Source of the DNA: Microbacterium sp. Marseille-Q6648 | Lineage (GTDB): Bacteria; Actinomycetota; Actinomycetes; Actinomycetales; Microbacteriaceae | Direction of reading: 5' to 3' | NCBI RefSeq assembly: GCF_943181415.1 | Contig: NZ_CALPBZ010000003.1 | Span: 1 to 64,000 of the forward strand | Length of the DNA stretch: 64,000 nucleotides | Shown here: piece after piece, positions 8,212 through 18,253 of the stretch | Numbering within the stretch: the stretch's first letter is position 1 | Layout of the letters: every line of letters begins with the position of its first letter | Translations under genes and position numbers: made by a program | The notes under the pieces: model-generated | The model's input: the letters and a program-made list of their open reading frames with translations, nothing else | The model's database searches: none | What the model was told of the DNA's origin: nothing

Positions 8212-10011
8212 TCAGCGCACCGCGAGCGCCGCCACAGCCTCGTCCACCGACAGCACCTCGCGCTCGCCCGTGCGACGGTTCCACAGCTCAACCTGGCCGT
8301 CGGCGGCGCCGCGACCGACGATCAGGATCCGCGGGACGCCGATGAGCTCGGCGTCGCCGAACTTCACCCCGGGCGACACCTTGGGCCGGTCGTCGTAGAG
8401 CACGTCGAGGCCCGCCGTCTGGAGGGCGTCGGACACCTCGGTGGCGAGCTCGAACGCCACCGTGTCGCGTCCGGTCGCCACCACGTGCACATCGAACGGC
8501 GCGACCGATTCCGGCCATACGAGGCCGCGCTCATCGTTGTTGAGCTCGGCGAGGATCGCCAGGATGCGGGTGACGCCGATCCCGTACGACCCCATGGTGA
8601 CGGTCACCAGCTTGCCGTTCTCATCAAGGACCTTCAGCCCGAGCTTCTCGGCGAAGAACCGGCCGAGCTGGAAGACGTGACCGATCTCCATTCCGCGCGC
8701 GAGCTCGACGGGTCCGGACCCGTCGGGCGCCGGGTCTCCGGCGATCACCTCGGCGACCTCGACCACGCCGTCGGCGACGAAGTCACGGCCGGCGACGAGG
8801 CCGTGCACGTGCTTCTGGTCGATGTTCGCTCCGGTCACCCAGGCGGTCCCGTCCACGACCCGAGGGTCGACGAGATAACGGATGCCGGTGGCCGACTCCT
8901 CGCCGAGGACAGCACCGTCGGGCGCCCACGGGCCGATGTAGCCCTTCACCAGCGCAGGGTGGCGGGCGAAGTCGGCTTCGGTGGCGGCTTCGACGGCCGC
9001 CGGCGCGAAGGCCACCTCGGCCCGCTTGTCATCGACGTCGCGATCCCCGGGCAGGCCCACCACCACCAGCTCGCGCGTGGCGTCGGGGTGGGTCAGGGCG
9101 AGGACGACGTTCTTGAGGGTGTGCGCGGCGCTCCATGTGGTCGCGTCGGCCGTCGCCGGACCGGCCACACCGGGCTCCGGCGCGGGGAGGTGGGCCGCGC
9201 AGTGAGCCACGAGGGTCTGGATGGTCGGGGTGTCGGGCGAATCGAAGACCACGGGTGCCGGAAGCCCGTCGAACGGGATGGGAGCGGGAGCGGCCGTGGT
9301 GAAGGCCTCGACATTGGCGGCGTAGCCTCCGGCCGAGCGGACGAAGGTGTCTTCGCCGACCGTGGTCGGGTGCAGGAACTCCTCGCTGCGGGCGCCTCCC
9401 ATGAGCCCGTTGTCGGCGGCGACGATCACGTACTCGAGTCCGAGGCGGGTGAAGATGCGCTCGTAGGCGTCGCGCTGGGCCTGGTACGAGGCTTCGAGTC
9501 CGGCGTCGGTGTAGTCGAAGGAGTAGGCGTCCTTCATCGTGAACTCGCGTCCGCGCAGGAGCCCCGCGCGGGGACGCGCTTCATCACGGTACTTGTCCTG
9601 GATCTGGTAGATCGCCAGCGGCAGATCCTTGTACGAGGCGTAGAGGTCCTTCACGAGGAGCGTGAAAAGCTCCTCGTGGGTCGGCGCGAGCAGATAGTCG
9701 GCCTCCTTGCGGTCCTTCAGCCGGAAGATGCCGTTGCCGTAGGCCTCCCAGCGCCCCGACTCGCGGTACGGCTCGGCGGGCACCAGGGCCGGGAAGTGCA
9801 CCTCATAGGCTCCGGCGTCGGCCATCTCGTCGCGGATGATCGCCTCGATGCGCGCCTTGACCCGCAACCCGAGCGGCAGCCACGTGAAGATTCCGGGCGC
9901 GGTGCGGCGGATGTAGCCGGCGCGCACGAGCAGCCGATGACTGGTGACTTCCGCGTCGGCGGGGTCTTCGCGGAGCGTGCGGACGAAGTAGTGCGAGAGA
10001 CGTGTGACCAC
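8212..10011 (-). CDS. proS: Prolyl-tRNA synthetase, bacterial type with editing insertion
   Basis: 599 residues. It charges tRNA-Pro with proline. The class II core is visible: motif 1 region [17 protein letters not shown] (~30-46), motif 2 region [20 protein letters not shown] (~140-158), and a late motif 3 segment [16 protein letters not shown]. The ~200-residue block between motifs 2 and 3 (for example the [14 protein letters not shown] segment) is the YbaK-like INS domain that removes mischarged alanine, which marks the bacterial type. The GTG at 10009-10011 is preferred because a TAGACT box lies eight bases upstream and the core begins [13 protein letters not shown] directly after it. 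A neighbouring GTG/TTG would change only a few residues. Confidence 0.96.
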   Translation of the reverse strand: MVTRLSHYFVRTLREDPADAEVTSHRLLVRAGYIRRTAPGIFTWLPLGLRVKARIEAIIRDEMADAGAYEVHFPALVPAEPYRESGRWEAYGNGIFRLKDRKEADYLLAPTHEELFTLLVKDLYASYKDLPLAIYQIQDKYRDEARPRAGLLRGREFTMKDAYSFDYTDAGLEASYQAQRDAYERIFTRLGLEYVIVAADNGLMGGARSEEFLHPTTVGEDTFVRSAGGYAANVEAFTTAAPAPIPFDGLPAPVVFDSPDTPTIQTLVAHCAAHLPAPEPGVAGPATADATTWSAAHTLKNVVLALTHPDATRELVVVGLPGDRDVDDKRAEVAFAPAAVEAATEADFARHPALVKGYIGPWAPDGAVLGEESATGIRYLVDPRVVDGTAWVTGANIDQKHVHGLVAGRDFVADGVVEVAEVIAGDPAPDGSGPVELARGMEIGHVFQLGRFFAEKLGLKVLDENGKLVTVTMGSYGIGVTRILAILAELNNDERGLVWPESVAPFDVHVVATGRDTVAFELATEVSDALQTAGLDVLYDDRPKVSPGVKFGDAELIGVPRILIVGRGAADGQVELWNRRTGEREVLSVDEAVAALAVR

Positions 10012-10019
10012 GAGGCACA

Positions 10020-10025
10020 AGTCTA
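10020..10025 (-). promoter_or_regulatory. -10 box TAGACT upstream of proS
   Basis: On the minus strand TAGACT sits eight bases before the proS GTG. It shares a 52-bp divergent promoter region with pcp. The expected transcript has a leader of one or two bases. Confidence 0.5.
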
Positions 10026-10051
10026 GGGCGGGCGGATGCCGCGTCCGGCCG

Positions 10052-10057
10052 TAGCCT
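10052..10057 (+). promoter_or_regulatory. -10 box TAGCCT, 6 nt before pcp start; leaderless promoter candidate
   Basis: TAGCCT is followed by GAACCG and then the pcp ATG at 10064. The same hexamer and spacing precede the PlsC gene at 20418. Confidence 0.6.
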
Positions 10058-10063
10058 GAACCG

Positions 10064-10699
10064 ATGACGACTGTGCTTCTGACCGGGTTCGAGCCCTTTG
10101 GGGGCGACTCCTTCAATCCGTCGGGCGCGGCCGTGGGGCAGGTGGCGGCGTCGTGGACGGGATCCGCCGAGCTGGTCGTGGACGTGCTGCCGGTCGCGTT
10201 CGCGGGGGCGGCGAACCGGATGCGCGAGCTCATCGCCCGCCACTCCCCCGACGTCGTCCTCGCCGCCGGCCTGGCCGGCGGCCGCACCGCGGTCGGCGTG
10301 GAACGCATCGCGGTGAACCTTCTCGACGCCCGCATCCCCGACAACGACGGCGAGCAGCCGGTGGACGAGCCGAGCACTCCGGGCGCCCCTGCTGCCCGGT
10401 TCGCGTCCCTCCCGGTCAAGCGCATCGTGCAGGAACTCGGTGGTGCGGGAATTCCTGCGGAGCTGTCCCACTCGGCCGGCACCTACGTGTGCAACCACGT
10501 CTTCTTCACGGCGCTGGACGCCGCACCGGCCCCTTCCCGGTCAGGGTTCGTGCACGTGCCCTGGTCGCGGGAGCACGCCCCGACCGCCGACGCGGCATCC
10601 CTGCCCTTCGCGGACATCGTCCAGGCGATCGGGATCGTCATCGATGCCAGCCTCTCGGACGAGGACGATCTGCGTCTGCCGGGCGGTGCGGTGCACTGA
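10064..10699 (+). CDS. pcp: Pyrrolidone-carboxylate peptidase (pyroglutamyl peptidase I)
   Basis: 211 residues, standard length for this cytoplasmic cysteine peptidase, which removes N-terminal pyroglutamate from peptides. The N-terminus [18 protein letters not shown] is diagnostic. The catalytic triad can be placed: Glu in [17 protein letters not shown] (~79), Cys in [10 protein letters not shown] (~143) and His in GFVHVPW (~163). The start is ATG 10064 with a -10 box six bases upstream. The gene is divergent from proS and runs into the convergent transporter gene with only two bases between the stops. Confidence 0.95.
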   Translation: MTTVLLTGFEPFGGDSFNPSGAAVGQVAASWTGSAELVVDVLPVAFAGAANRMRELIARHSPDVVLAAGLAGGRTAVGVERIAVNLLDARIPDNDGEQPVDEPSTPGAPAARFASLPVKRIVQELGGAGIPAELSHSAGTYVCNHVFFTALDAAPAPSRSGFVHVPWSREHAPTADAASLPFADIVQAIGIVIDASLSDEDDLRLPGGAVH

Positions 10700-10701
10700 G
10701 G

Positions 10702-11898
10702 TCAGCGCGGAGTCGCGCCCAGACGGAGCACTCCGCGGACGAGAAGTCCCGCCGCGAGCGCCCAGAACGCCGCACCGATGCCGGCGGCCTGCACTCCTGA
10801 CGCCGCGACGAGCAGCGTCACCACCGCCGGAAGACGTTCACCGGGCTCGTCGACGGCCTGCTGCACCGCCGAGCCGAAGGCGGCGAGGAGCGCCACGCCC
10901 GCGACCGCCGGAACGACGCCGGCGGGTGCCACGAGGAGGAGGGCCGTGAGGACGGCGGACAGGCCGCCGAGGGCGATGGCCGTGACCCCGGTCGATACGC
11001 CCGCCACCCACCGTCGACGTGGGTCGGGGTCGGCGTCGGGCGCGGCGGCGAGGGCGGCGCTGATCGCCGCCAGGTTGATCGCGTGCCCACCGGCGGGCGC
11101 CCCCAGGGCGGTTCCGAGGCCGGTGACGAGCATCGCCGGCCGCCACGGCACGTGGTAGCCGTAGCTGCGCATGATGGCCACGCCCGGCACGTTCTGGGAC
11201 GCCATCGTGACGAGGAAGAGCGGCAGCGCCAGGCCGAGCACCGAGCCGACCGTCAGAGACGGCGCGGTGAACTCGACGCGGGGCACCAGCGAGGACGACG
11301 CCACCGCCGCATCGGTGAGGGCGATGTCGATGCCGATGACCGATGCCGCGGCGACGAAGGCGAGCGGCACCGCCCACCGCGGGGCGAAGCGGACCGCGAG
11401 AAGCCATGTCGCCAGCACCGGCGCGACCGCCCACGGTGTCTGCATGAGCCCGCCGATCGGCGCGAGGCACAGCGGCAGCAGGACTCCCGCGAGCATCGCC
11501 TGCGCGATCGATGGCGGGATGCGGGCGATGAGGCGACCGAGCTGCGGCCACAGGGCGGTGAGGAGGATGAGGGCTGCCGTCACGAGGAACGCCCCGACCG
11601 CCGCCGACCATCCGCCGTCGACGCCGCCGCTCGCCGCGAGGACCGCCGCCCCCGGTGTCGACCACGCGACGGTGACCGGCATCCGCGTCCGCCACGCCAG
11701 GATGATCGAGGCGACCCCCATCGTGACGCACAGCACGAGCAGCCCGCTCGCGGCCTGGGCGGACGACGCTCCCACCGCCGCCAGCCCGGTCAGGACCACG
11801 GCGAAAGAGCTCGTCACCCCGACGAGCGCTGTCACGATGCCAGCGATGATGGGCCGGGACAGGGGGCCATTCGCCGGCGCGGGATCGGGCAGGGTCAC
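10702..11898 (-). CDS. BenE-family transporter (benzoate/H+ symporter-like)
   Basis: 398 residues, almost entirely hydrophobic, with about 11-12 membrane helices. It matches the BenE family by overall plan and by segments such as PVTVAWSTPGAAVLA (~73-87), IPPSIAQAMLAGVLLPL (~127), VTMASQNVPGVAIMRSYGY (~230) and LGAPAGGHAINLAAISAA (~264). BenE proteins import benzoate and related aromatics; no aromatic-degradation gene is nearby, so the substrate is uncertain. The GTG at 11896-11898 is supported by TACCGT exactly six bases upstream. The gene is convergent with pcp. Confidence 0.82.
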   Translation of the reverse strand: MTLPDPAPANGPLSRPIIAGIVTALVGVTSSFAVVLTGLAAVGASSAQAASGLLVLCVTMGVASIILAWRTRMPVTVAWSTPGAAVLAASGGVDGGWSAAVGAFLVTAALILLTALWPQLGRLIARIPPSIAQAMLAGVLLPLCLAPIGGLMQTPWAVAPVLATWLLAVRFAPRWAVPLAFVAAASVIGIDIALTDAAVASSSLVPRVEFTAPSLTVGSVLGLALPLFLVTMASQNVPGVAIMRSYGYHVPWRPAMLVTGLGTALGAPAGGHAINLAAISAALAAAPDADPDPRRRWVAGVSTGVTAIALGGLSAVLTALLLVAPAGVVPAVAGVALLAAFGSAVQQAVDEPGERLPAVVTLLVAASGVQAAGIGAAFWALAAGLLVRGVLRLGATPR

Positions 11899-11904
11899 CC
11901 GGTC

Positions 11905-11910
11905 ACGGTA
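11905..11910 (-). promoter_or_regulatory. -10 box TACCGT, 6 nt before the BenE-like start; leaderless promoter candidate
   Basis: On the minus strand TACCGT, then GACCGG, then GTG at 11898. No Shine-Dalgarno sequence is present. The promoter lies in the 39-bp gap after ispG. Confidence 0.5.
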
Positions 11911-11937
11911 GCGCGTCGCCGCCGGGGCGGCGGACGG

Positions 11938-13089
11938 TCAACTCGTGACGACCTGGGCCGTTCCGATGCCGGCTTCAGGACCCATCTCGGCGGCGAGGCG
12001 GTTCGCCTCTTCGATGAGCGTCTGGACGATGTCGGCCTCGGGCACGGTCTTGATGACCTGCCCCTTGACGAAGATCTGGCCCTTGCCGTTGCCCGATGCC
12101 ACGCCGAGGTCGGCTTCCCGCGCCTCCCCGGGACCGTTCACGACGCAGCCCATCACGGCGACCCGCAGCGGGACGGTCATGTCCTTCAGACCCTCGGTCA
12201 CATCATCGGCCAGCGTGTACACATCGACCTGCGCGCGCCCGCACGAGGGACACGAGACGATCTCGAGCTTGCGCTCACGCAGGTTGAGCGACTGCAGGAT
12301 CTGGTGTCCGACCTTGACCTCTTCGGCCGGGGGCGCCGACAGCGATACCCGGATCGTGTCGCCGATCCCCTCGCCGAGCAGGATCCCGAAGGCGGTCGCG
12401 CTCTTGATCGTGCCCTGGAAGGCGGGGCCGGCCTCGGTCACACCGAGGTGCAGCGGCCAGTCGCCCATCGCCGCGAGCAGACGGTAGGCCTGCACCATGA
12501 TCACCGGGTCGTTGTGCTTGACCGAGATCTTGAAGTCGTGGAAGTCGTGCTCCTCGAACAGCGACGCCTCCCAGCGAGCGCTCTCGGCGAGCGCCTCGGG
12601 GGTCGCTTTGCCGTACTTCTGCAGCAGCCGCGGGTCGAGCGACCCTGCGTTCACGCCGATGCGCAGCGACACACCGGCATCCGATGCGGCCTTGGCGATC
12701 GCGCCGACCTGGTCGTCGAACTTCCGGATGTTCCCCGGATTGACCCGGACAGCGGCGCATCCGGCGTCGATGGCCTGGAAAACGTACTTGGGCTGGAAGT
12801 GGATGTCGGCGATGACCGGGATCTGGCTCTTCTTGGCGATGATGTGGAGCACATCGGCGTCGTCCTGCGACGGCACGGCGACGCGCACGATCTCGCAGCC
12901 GGAGGCGGTGAGCTCGGCGATCTGCTGCAGCGTCGCGTTGATGTTGGTCGTCGGAGTGGTCGTCATCGACTGGACGCTGACCGGGGCGTCTCCGCCCACC
13001 AGGACCTTGCCGACCTTGATCTGTCGGCTCTTGCGACGCGGAGCGAGGGTGTGGGGGACGTTCGGCATTCCGAGGTTCACGGCGGGCAC
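11938..13089 (-). CDS. ispG: 4-hydroxy-3-methylbut-2-enyl diphosphate synthase (flavodoxin)
   Basis: 383 residues. IspG (GcpE) is the [4Fe-4S] enzyme that converts MEcPP to HMBPP in the MEP isoprenoid pathway. The TIM-barrel half is clear ([18 protein letters not shown] at ~30; RVNPGNI at ~125). The cluster cysteines occur in CPSCGR (~281) and [16 protein letters not shown] (~313). The start is GTG 13087-13089, giving [18 protein letters not shown] lies seven bases before it, supporting a leaderless transcript. A longer in-frame extension upstream overlaps the divergent gene and is rejected. Dxr of the same pathway is encoded at 18254-19339, but not in the same operon. Confidence 0.97.
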   Translation of the reverse strand: MPAVNLGMPNVPHTLAPRRKSRQIKVGKVLVGGDAPVSVQSMTTTPTTNINATLQQIAELTASGCEIVRVAVPSQDDADVLHIIAKKSQIPVIADIHFQPKYVFQAIDAGCAAVRVNPGNIRKFDDQVGAIAKAASDAGVSLRIGVNAGSLDPRLLQKYGKATPEALAESARWEASLFEEHDFHDFKISVKHNDPVIMVQAYRLLAAMGDWPLHLGVTEAGPAFQGTIKSATAFGILLGEGIGDTIRVSLSAPPAEEVKVGHQILQSLNLRERKLEIVSCPSCGRAQVDVYTLADDVTEGLKDMTVPLRVAVMGCVVNGPGEAREADLGVASGNGKGQIFVKGQVIKTVPEADIVQTLIEEANRLAAEMGPEAGIGTAQVVTS

Positions 13090-13096
13090 GTCTCCC

Positions 13097-13102
13097 AGCC
13101 TA
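13097..13102 (-). promoter_or_regulatory. -10 box TAGGCT, 7 nt before ispG start; leaderless promoter candidate
   Basis: On the minus strand TAGGCT, then GGGAGAC, then GTG at 13089. It shares the 106-bp divergent region with the PhzE-like gene. Confidence 0.55.
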
Positions 13103-13180
13103 CGCCGCGGCCCGGCGGGCGGCGCCGTCATCCGTCGCCTGCGCGCCCCGGCCCCCGACGGGGGCTTCCCCGCGCTGTGG

Positions 13181-13186
13181 TAGTTT
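13181..13186 (+). promoter_or_regulatory. -10 box TAGTTT upstream of the PhzE-like gene
   Basis: TAGTTT lies nine bases before the ATG at 13196. The expected leader is only two or three bases. Confidence 0.45.
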
Positions 13187-13195
13187 CGGCGCGAC

Positions 13196-15145
13196 ATGAC
13201 CCGGCCCGATCCCCCTTCCTCCGCCGACCGCGCCGACCTGGCCGCGCTGATCGCCGACGGAGCTCCGTTCGCGCTCATAGCGCGCACCCCCGACACCGTC
13301 GAGCTTCTGACCGGCGACGTCGTCGACGTTGAGCTGTTGGCCGACATCCCCCTCCAGGACGCGACCGGGCGTGCGCGCGAGGTGCTCGCCCTCGTTCCCT
13401 ACCGTCAGGTGCGCGAACGCGGTTTCGCGTGCCACGACGACGGTGCGCCGCTGCGATGCCTCGTCGTGGCCGATCACCGCGAGGTCCCGCGCGCGGAGGT
13501 GATGGCGGGACTCCCCGCCCATCCGGTGCCGCTCATCGAGCCCGGGTTCGACATCTCGGACGAGGACTACGCGCAGATCGTGCGGACCGTCATCGCGGAC
13601 GAGATCGGCCGCGGCGAAGGGGCGAACTTCGTCATCCGACGCGACTTCACCGCCGGGGTCGACGGCGACCCGGTCACGACGGCCCTCACCTGGTTCCGTG
13701 CGCTGCTCGAGCACGAACGGGGCGCCTATTGGACCTTCGCCGTGGTGACCGACGGGCACATCGCCGTCGGCGCGAGCCCGGAGGCGCACGTCAGCGCCCA
13801 GGACGGTGTGGTGACGATGAACCCCATCTCCGGGACCTTCCGCCACCCGGCCGGCGGCGCGACGGTCGAGACGCTCACCGCGTTCCTCGAGTCGACCAAG
13901 GAGACCGAGGAGCTCTTCATGGTCGTCGACGAAGAGCTCAAGATGATGAGCGCCGTGTGCTCGGACGGGGGGCGCATCACCGGGCCGCACCTGAAGGAGA
14001 TGTCACGGCTCACGCACACCGAGTACGTGCTCCGGGGTCGCAGCCGGCTCGATCCGCGCGACATCCTCCGAGAGACCATGTTCGCCCCGACCGTGACGGG
14101 GTCGCCGATGCAGAACGCCTGCACCGTCATCGCCCGGCACGAGGCGACACCGCGCGGCTATTACTCGGGCGTCGCCGCGCTGTTCACGCCGCGGCCCGGG
14201 GCCACCGACACCGACGGCGGCGCGTCCCACGACCTCGACGCCCCCATCCTCATCCGAACGGCCTATCTGCAGGACGGTCGTCTGAGGGTCCCCGTCGGCG
14301 CCACGCTCGTCCGGCACTCCGACCCCTACGGCGAGGTGGGCGAGACCCACGGCAAGGCGGCGGGAGTCCTCGGCGCGATCGGCGCGATCCCGCGCGAGCT
14401 GGTCGCGACCACCGCGTCCGATGCCATCGACGAGGATGCTCCGGCGCCGGAGCCCCGTGCCCTCGCGGACGACCCCGGTATCGCCGCCTTGCTGGCCTCT
14501 CGCAACGGGCGCCTGGCGGCCTTCTGGCTGAATCCGCAGGACCCCGGTGAGGTCGGACCCTTCGCCGGCCGGTCGGCGATCGTGATCGACGCCGAGGACC
14601 GCTTCACCACGATGCTCGCCCATCAGCTGCGTCACCTCGGCCTGGACGTCGAGATCCTGCCCTGGCAGGACGTCGACGACCGGCGCGTGGACACCGCAGA
14701 GCTCGTGGTCGCCGGCCCCGGCCCGGGCGATCCGCGCGACGTCTCCAGCGAGCGGATTCGCCGCATGCGCGACATCGTCCGGCGCCGCACCGCGTCCGGG
14801 CGGCCGCTTCTGGCGGTCTGCCTCAGCCACCAGATCCTGGCCGACGCGGTGGGGGTCGGGCTCGCGCCGCTGTCAGCCCCCCATCAGGGTCTGCAGAAGA
14901 CCGTCGACCTGTTCGGCACCGATGCGTCGATCGGGTTCTACAACACCTTCACCGCACGGGTTGCGCCCGGTGTCACCCGGATCGGCGACACCGAGATCGC
15001 GGCGGGACCCGACGGCGACGTCTTCGCTCTGCGCGGCCCCTCGTACGCGTCGGTCCAGGGACACCTCGAGTCGATCCTGTCCCGCGACGGCATGACGACG
15101 CTGGAACGCCTCGTCGGCCACGCGCTGGGATACAGCGCAGCCTGA
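13196..15145 (+). CDS. PhzE-like anthranilate/ADIC synthase family protein: chorismate-binding domain fused to glutamine amidotransferase
   Basis: 649 residues. Residues ~115-400 form a chorismate-utilising (MST) domain and ~455-640 a class I glutamine amidotransferase. The segment [14 protein letters not shown] (~208) and [20 protein letters not shown] (~231-250) resemble phenazine PhzE, which makes 2-amino-2-deoxyisochorismate, more than TrpE. The amidotransferase Cys is in LLAVCLSHQ (~541) and His/Glu in VQGHLES (~622), so both halves look active. The product could be ADIC or anthranilate; sequence alone does not decide. No other phenazine or trp gene is in the window. The ATG at 13196 has TAGTTT nine bases upstream; the gene converges with rseP (14-bp gap). 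Confidence 0.82.
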   Translation: MTRPDPPSSADRADLAALIADGAPFALIARTPDTVELLTGDVVDVELLADIPLQDATGRAREVLALVPYRQVRERGFACHDDGAPLRCLVVADHREVPRAEVMAGLPAHPVPLIEPGFDISDEDYAQIVRTVIADEIGRGEGANFVIRRDFTAGVDGDPVTTALTWFRALLEHERGAYWTFAVVTDGHIAVGASPEAHVSAQDGVVTMNPISGTFRHPAGGATVETLTAFLESTKETEELFMVVDEELKMMSAVCSDGGRITGPHLKEMSRLTHTEYVLRGRSRLDPRDILRETMFAPTVTGSPMQNACTVIARHEATPRGYYSGVAALFTPRPGATDTDGGASHDLDAPILIRTAYLQDGRLRVPVGATLVRHSDPYGEVGETHGKAAGVLGAIGAIPRELVATTASDAIDEDAPAPEPRALADDPGIAALLASRNGRLAAFWLNPQDPGEVGPFAGRSAIVIDAEDRFTTMLAHQLRHLGLDVEILPWQDVDDRRVDTAELVVAGPGPGDPRDVSSERIRRMRDIVRRRTASGRPLLAVCLSHQILADAVGVGLAPLSAPHQGLQKTVDLFGTDASIGFYNTFTARVAPGVTRIGDTEIAAGPDGDVFALRGPSYASVQGHLESILSRDGMTTLERLVGHALGYSAA

Positions 15146-15159
15146 GCCGTCCCGAGAGG

Positions 15160-16494
15160 TCAGCCGAAGATGGAGATCGGGTTGATCACGTCCGAGACGA
15201 TCAGCACCGCACCCATCGCGATCAGGGCGATGACGACCACGAAGGTCACGGGGACGAGCTTGGTGGCGTCGACGGGTGCCGGAGCGGCCCTGCCGCGGAG
15301 CTTGGCCCACGCACGCTTGATGCCGTCCCACAGCGCTACGGCGACGTGTCCGCCGTCCAAGGGCAGCAGCGGCACGAGGTTGAACACGAAGAGCGCGATG
15401 TTCAGCGACGCCAGAAGCGAGAGGAAGCCGGCGACGCGGTTGAGCACGGGCGCGTCCGCCGCGGCGACCTCACCGGCGATGACGCCCGCGCCGACGACGC
15501 TGAGCGGGCCGTCGGGGTCGCGCTCCTGACCCGTGACGGTGGCGACCGCGGTCTCCCACACCAGCACCGGGAGCCGCCAGATCACCTGGGTGACCGCGCC
15601 GACGTTCTCGATGGCTGCCGCGGGTCCGGCCCAGAGAGGCTCGCGGAGATAGTCGACTTCCTGACGGATGCCGGCGAAGCCCACCTCGGTGATCTGCGGC
15701 TCCCCGTCTGGGCCGACGACGGGCCGGCCGCGGTCGTCGACCTCGGTCTGACTCACCGCCACCGGGGTCAGCTCGACGGTCTGCGCGGCGCCATCGCGCT
15801 CGAGGACGATCGCCAACTGCCGCCCGGGTGAGCTGCGGATGATCTCGGATGCTTCGGCGAAGGTCTCGACACGCTCGCCGTCGACGCTCACCAGCACGTC
15901 CCCGGGCTGCATCCCGGCGGCCGCGGCCGGGGCGACCGGGTCGTCCGCGGTGCACTCGGTGCGGCCGGCATCCGCCGGGATCACGCACTCGCTGACGCTC
16001 TGCACCGTGGTGGTGGCGGTCTGCACGCCGATGCCGCTGAGGAGGATGGCGAAGAGGACGATCGCGAAGAGCAGGTTCATGAACGGCCCGCCCAGCATGA
16101 CCACGACCCGCTTCCACACCGGAAGCCGGTAGAACACGCGGCGATCCTCGACGCCGTCGACGGTCTCGTCGTTGGCGGAACGGGCGTCCTGGACCATCGT
16201 GGCGAAGAATCCGCCGCCGGCCCGCCCGCCGCGGTGGGCGTCTCGGTCGGCGGGACTGGGCGGGTACATTCCCGCCATCGAGATGTAGCCACCCAGGGGG
16301 ATGGCCTTCACGCCGTACTCGGTCTCACCGTAGCGCCGAGACCAGAGGGTCGGGCCGAAGCCGATCATGTACTGCCCCACCCGGACGCCGAAACGCTTGG
16401 CGGGGACGAGGTGGCCGATCTCGTGGAGCGCGATCGACAGGGCGAGCCCCACGACCATGAGGGCGATGCCGATGATGAACGCGATCACTTCCAC
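15160..16494 (-). CDS. RseP/RIP-type site-2 membrane metalloprotease with PDZ domain
   Basis: 444 residues. These zinc proteases cut transmembrane substrates such as anti-sigma factors inside the membrane. The zinc-binding HEIGH lies in helix 1 (~24-28), followed by PAKRFGVRVGQYMIGFGP. A further helix has GGPFMNLLFAIVLF (~132-145). A PDZ domain (AAGMQPGDVLVSVDGE) occupies roughly 185-250. The last conserved zinc ligand motif LLPLDGGH is at ~378. The actinobacterial order dxr-rseP-ispG is partly kept: these three lie within 7 kb but are separated by other genes. The GTG at 16494 is chosen because TAGCGT lies seven bases upstream. Confidence 0.92.
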   Translation of the reverse strand: MEVIAFIIGIALMVVGLALSIALHEIGHLVPAKRFGVRVGQYMIGFGPTLWSRRYGETEYGVKAIPLGGYISMAGMYPPSPADRDAHRGGRAGGGFFATMVQDARSANDETVDGVEDRRVFYRLPVWKRVVVMLGGPFMNLLFAIVLFAILLSGIGVQTATTTVQSVSECVIPADAGRTECTADDPVAPAAAAGMQPGDVLVSVDGERVETFAEASEIIRSSPGRQLAIVLERDGAAQTVELTPVAVSQTEVDDRGRPVVGPDGEPQITEVGFAGIRQEVDYLREPLWAGPAAAIENVGAVTQVIWRLPVLVWETAVATVTGQERDPDGPLSVVGAGVIAGEVAAADAPVLNRVAGFLSLLASLNIALFVFNLVPLLPLDGGHVAVALWDGIKRAWAKLRGRAAPAPVDATKLVPVTFVVVIALIAMGAVLIVSDVINPISIFG

Positions 16495-16501
16495 ACGCCC
16501 C

Positions 16502-16507
16502 ACGCTA
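16502..16507 (-). promoter_or_regulatory. -10 box TAGCGT, 7 nt before the site-2 protease start; leaderless promoter candidate
   Basis: On the minus strand TAGCGT, seven bases, then GTG at 16494. It lies in the 109-bp divergent region shared with the Mur ligase gene. Confidence 0.5.
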
Positions 16508-16603
16508 CCCGCGCGTCGCTTCGAGTTGGCCGCGAAGCGCGTCACCGCTCGGCGACGTCCTCACGCACGTTCCTCGGGCGCCGAGTGAGAGGATGGTCAC
16601 GCT

Positions 16604-18253
16604 ATGCCGACTGACGCCGCCTCGAATCTGCCTCCCGTGCTCCGCCCGGAGGCACCCCCCGTCCATTCGCTGGGGGATCTCGCCGCCCGCTTCGGCGGTG
16701 AGGTGCGCGGGGACGCCGCCGACGTCCGGCTGACCGGCCTCACCCTCGCCACGGCGGACCTGCGCGCCGGCGAAGCGTTCGTGGCCATCCGCGGTGTGAA
16801 CCGCCACGGCGCCGAGTTCGCGGCGGCGGCAGCCGAGAAGGGCGCCGTCGCCGTCATCACGGATGCCGCCGGAGCGGACATCGCGGCCCGCGCCGGCCTG
16901 CCGATCGTCGTCGTGGACGACCCTCGCGCCGCGCTCGGCGATCTGTCGGCCTGGGTGTACGGCACCGGACCGGGCGACGACATCCCGCTGCTGTTCGGCA
17001 CCACGGGCACGAACGGCAAGACGAGCGTGTCGCACCTGCTCGAGGGCATCCTGAATCAGCTCGGCGTCGTGACCGGACTGTCGTCGACGGCGGAGCGCCA
17101 CATCGCCGGTGAGGTCATCGTCTCGCGCCTCACGACCCCCGAAGCCTCCGAGTTCCACGCCCTGCTGGCGCTGATGCGGGAACGTGGCGTACAGGCGGTC
17201 GCGGTCGAGGTCAGTGCACAGGCGCTCAGCCGTCACCGTGTGGACGGACTGCTGTTCGACGTCGCCGGATTCACCAACCTGTCGCACGACCACCTCGACG
17301 ACTACGCCGACATGGACGAGTACTTCGAGGCGAAGCTGGCCCTGTTCCGCCCCGATCGCGCCCGCCGTGCCGTCATCTCACTGGACTCCGCCCCCGGCGC
17401 CGACGTCGCCGCGCGCAGCGAGATCCCGTTCGTGACCGTCGTGACCCCGGCCATCGCCGCGGATCCGGATGCGGACGCGGACTGGACCGTGGTGATCGAC
17501 GACGAACGACAGGACGGCACCGCCTTCACCCTCACCGCCCGCGACGGGCGCTCCCTCACCACCGTCGTCCCCGTCATCGGACGGCACATGGCAGCCAATG
17601 CGGGACTTGCCATCGTCATGCTCCTCGAGGGCGGATACGCGTGGGACGACCTGTCTGCGGCGCTCGGCGGCGGCCGAATCGACGCGTACCTTCCGGGGCG
17701 CACGCAGCGCGTCTCGGGCGACCGCGGGCCGGCCGTGTACGTCGACTTCGGGCACTCCCCCGACGCGTTCGAGAAGACCCTCGCCGCCGTCCGCCATGTC
17801 ACCCCCGGTCGTGTCCTCATGCTCGTCGGCGCTGACGGCGACCGTGATGCCACCAAGCGTCATGACATGGGCAGGACCGCTGTGGAGGGCAGTGACGTGC
17901 TCGTGATCACGGACCACCACCCTCGCTTCGAGGACCCGGACAGCATCCGCGCGACTCTCATCGACGGGGCTCGACGCGCACGCCCCGACGCCGAGATCCA
18001 CGAGTACTCCCCTCCGGAGCGCGCCATCGTCGAGGCGGTGAAGCTCGTCGGCGACGGCGACGCGATCCTGTGGGCCGGCCCCGGACATCAGGACTATCGC
18101 GACGTCCGCGGAACCCGCGCCCCCTACTCCGCGCGAGAGCTGGCACGCCGCGCCCTGGCCGACGCCGGATGGCCGGTGCCGGAGCCGACGTGGCCGGTGC
18201 CCTACCCGCCGGACCGCATCATCGCGTCCGACCCCCTGCGCCCGGTCGACTGA
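16604..18253 (+). CDS. MurE-like Mur ligase (UDP-MurNAc-tripeptide synthetase family)
   Basis: 549 residues with the three Mur-ligase domains. The N-terminal UDP-binding domain spans ~20-110. The ATP-binding P-loop GTTGTNGKTS is at ~130-139, with TTPEAS, AVEVSAQAL and NLSHDHLDDYADMDEYF further on. The C-terminal domain has PGRTQRV, VYVDFGHSPDAFEKTL and LMLVGADGDRD. MurE adds the third amino acid to the peptidoglycan stem peptide. The usual substrate-specificity site, DNPR in diaminopimelate enzymes, reads DHHPRFEDP (~437), so the substrate may differ. It is a single gene outside a division/cell-wall cluster. The start is ATG 16604; GAGG and weak -10-like hexamers lie upstream. Confidence 0.85.
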   Translation: MPTDAASNLPPVLRPEAPPVHSLGDLAARFGGEVRGDAADVRLTGLTLATADLRAGEAFVAIRGVNRHGAEFAAAAAEKGAVAVITDAAGADIAARAGLPIVVVDDPRAALGDLSAWVYGTGPGDDIPLLFGTTGTNGKTSVSHLLEGILNQLGVVTGLSSTAERHIAGEVIVSRLTTPEASEFHALLALMRERGVQAVAVEVSAQALSRHRVDGLLFDVAGFTNLSHDHLDDYADMDEYFEAKLALFRPDRARRAVISLDSAPGADVAARSEIPFVTVVTPAIAADPDADADWTVVIDDERQDGTAFTLTARDGRSLTTVVPVIGRHMAANAGLAIVMLLEGGYAWDDLSAALGGGRIDAYLPGRTQRVSGDRGPAVYVDFGHSPDAFEKTLAAVRHVTPGRVLMLVGADGDRDATKRHDMGRTAVEGSDVLVITDHHPRFEDPDSIRATLIDGARRARPDAEIHEYSPPERAIVEAVKLVGDGDAILWAGPGHQDYRDVRGTRAPYSARELARRALADAGWPVPEPTWPVPYPPDRIIASDPLRPVD

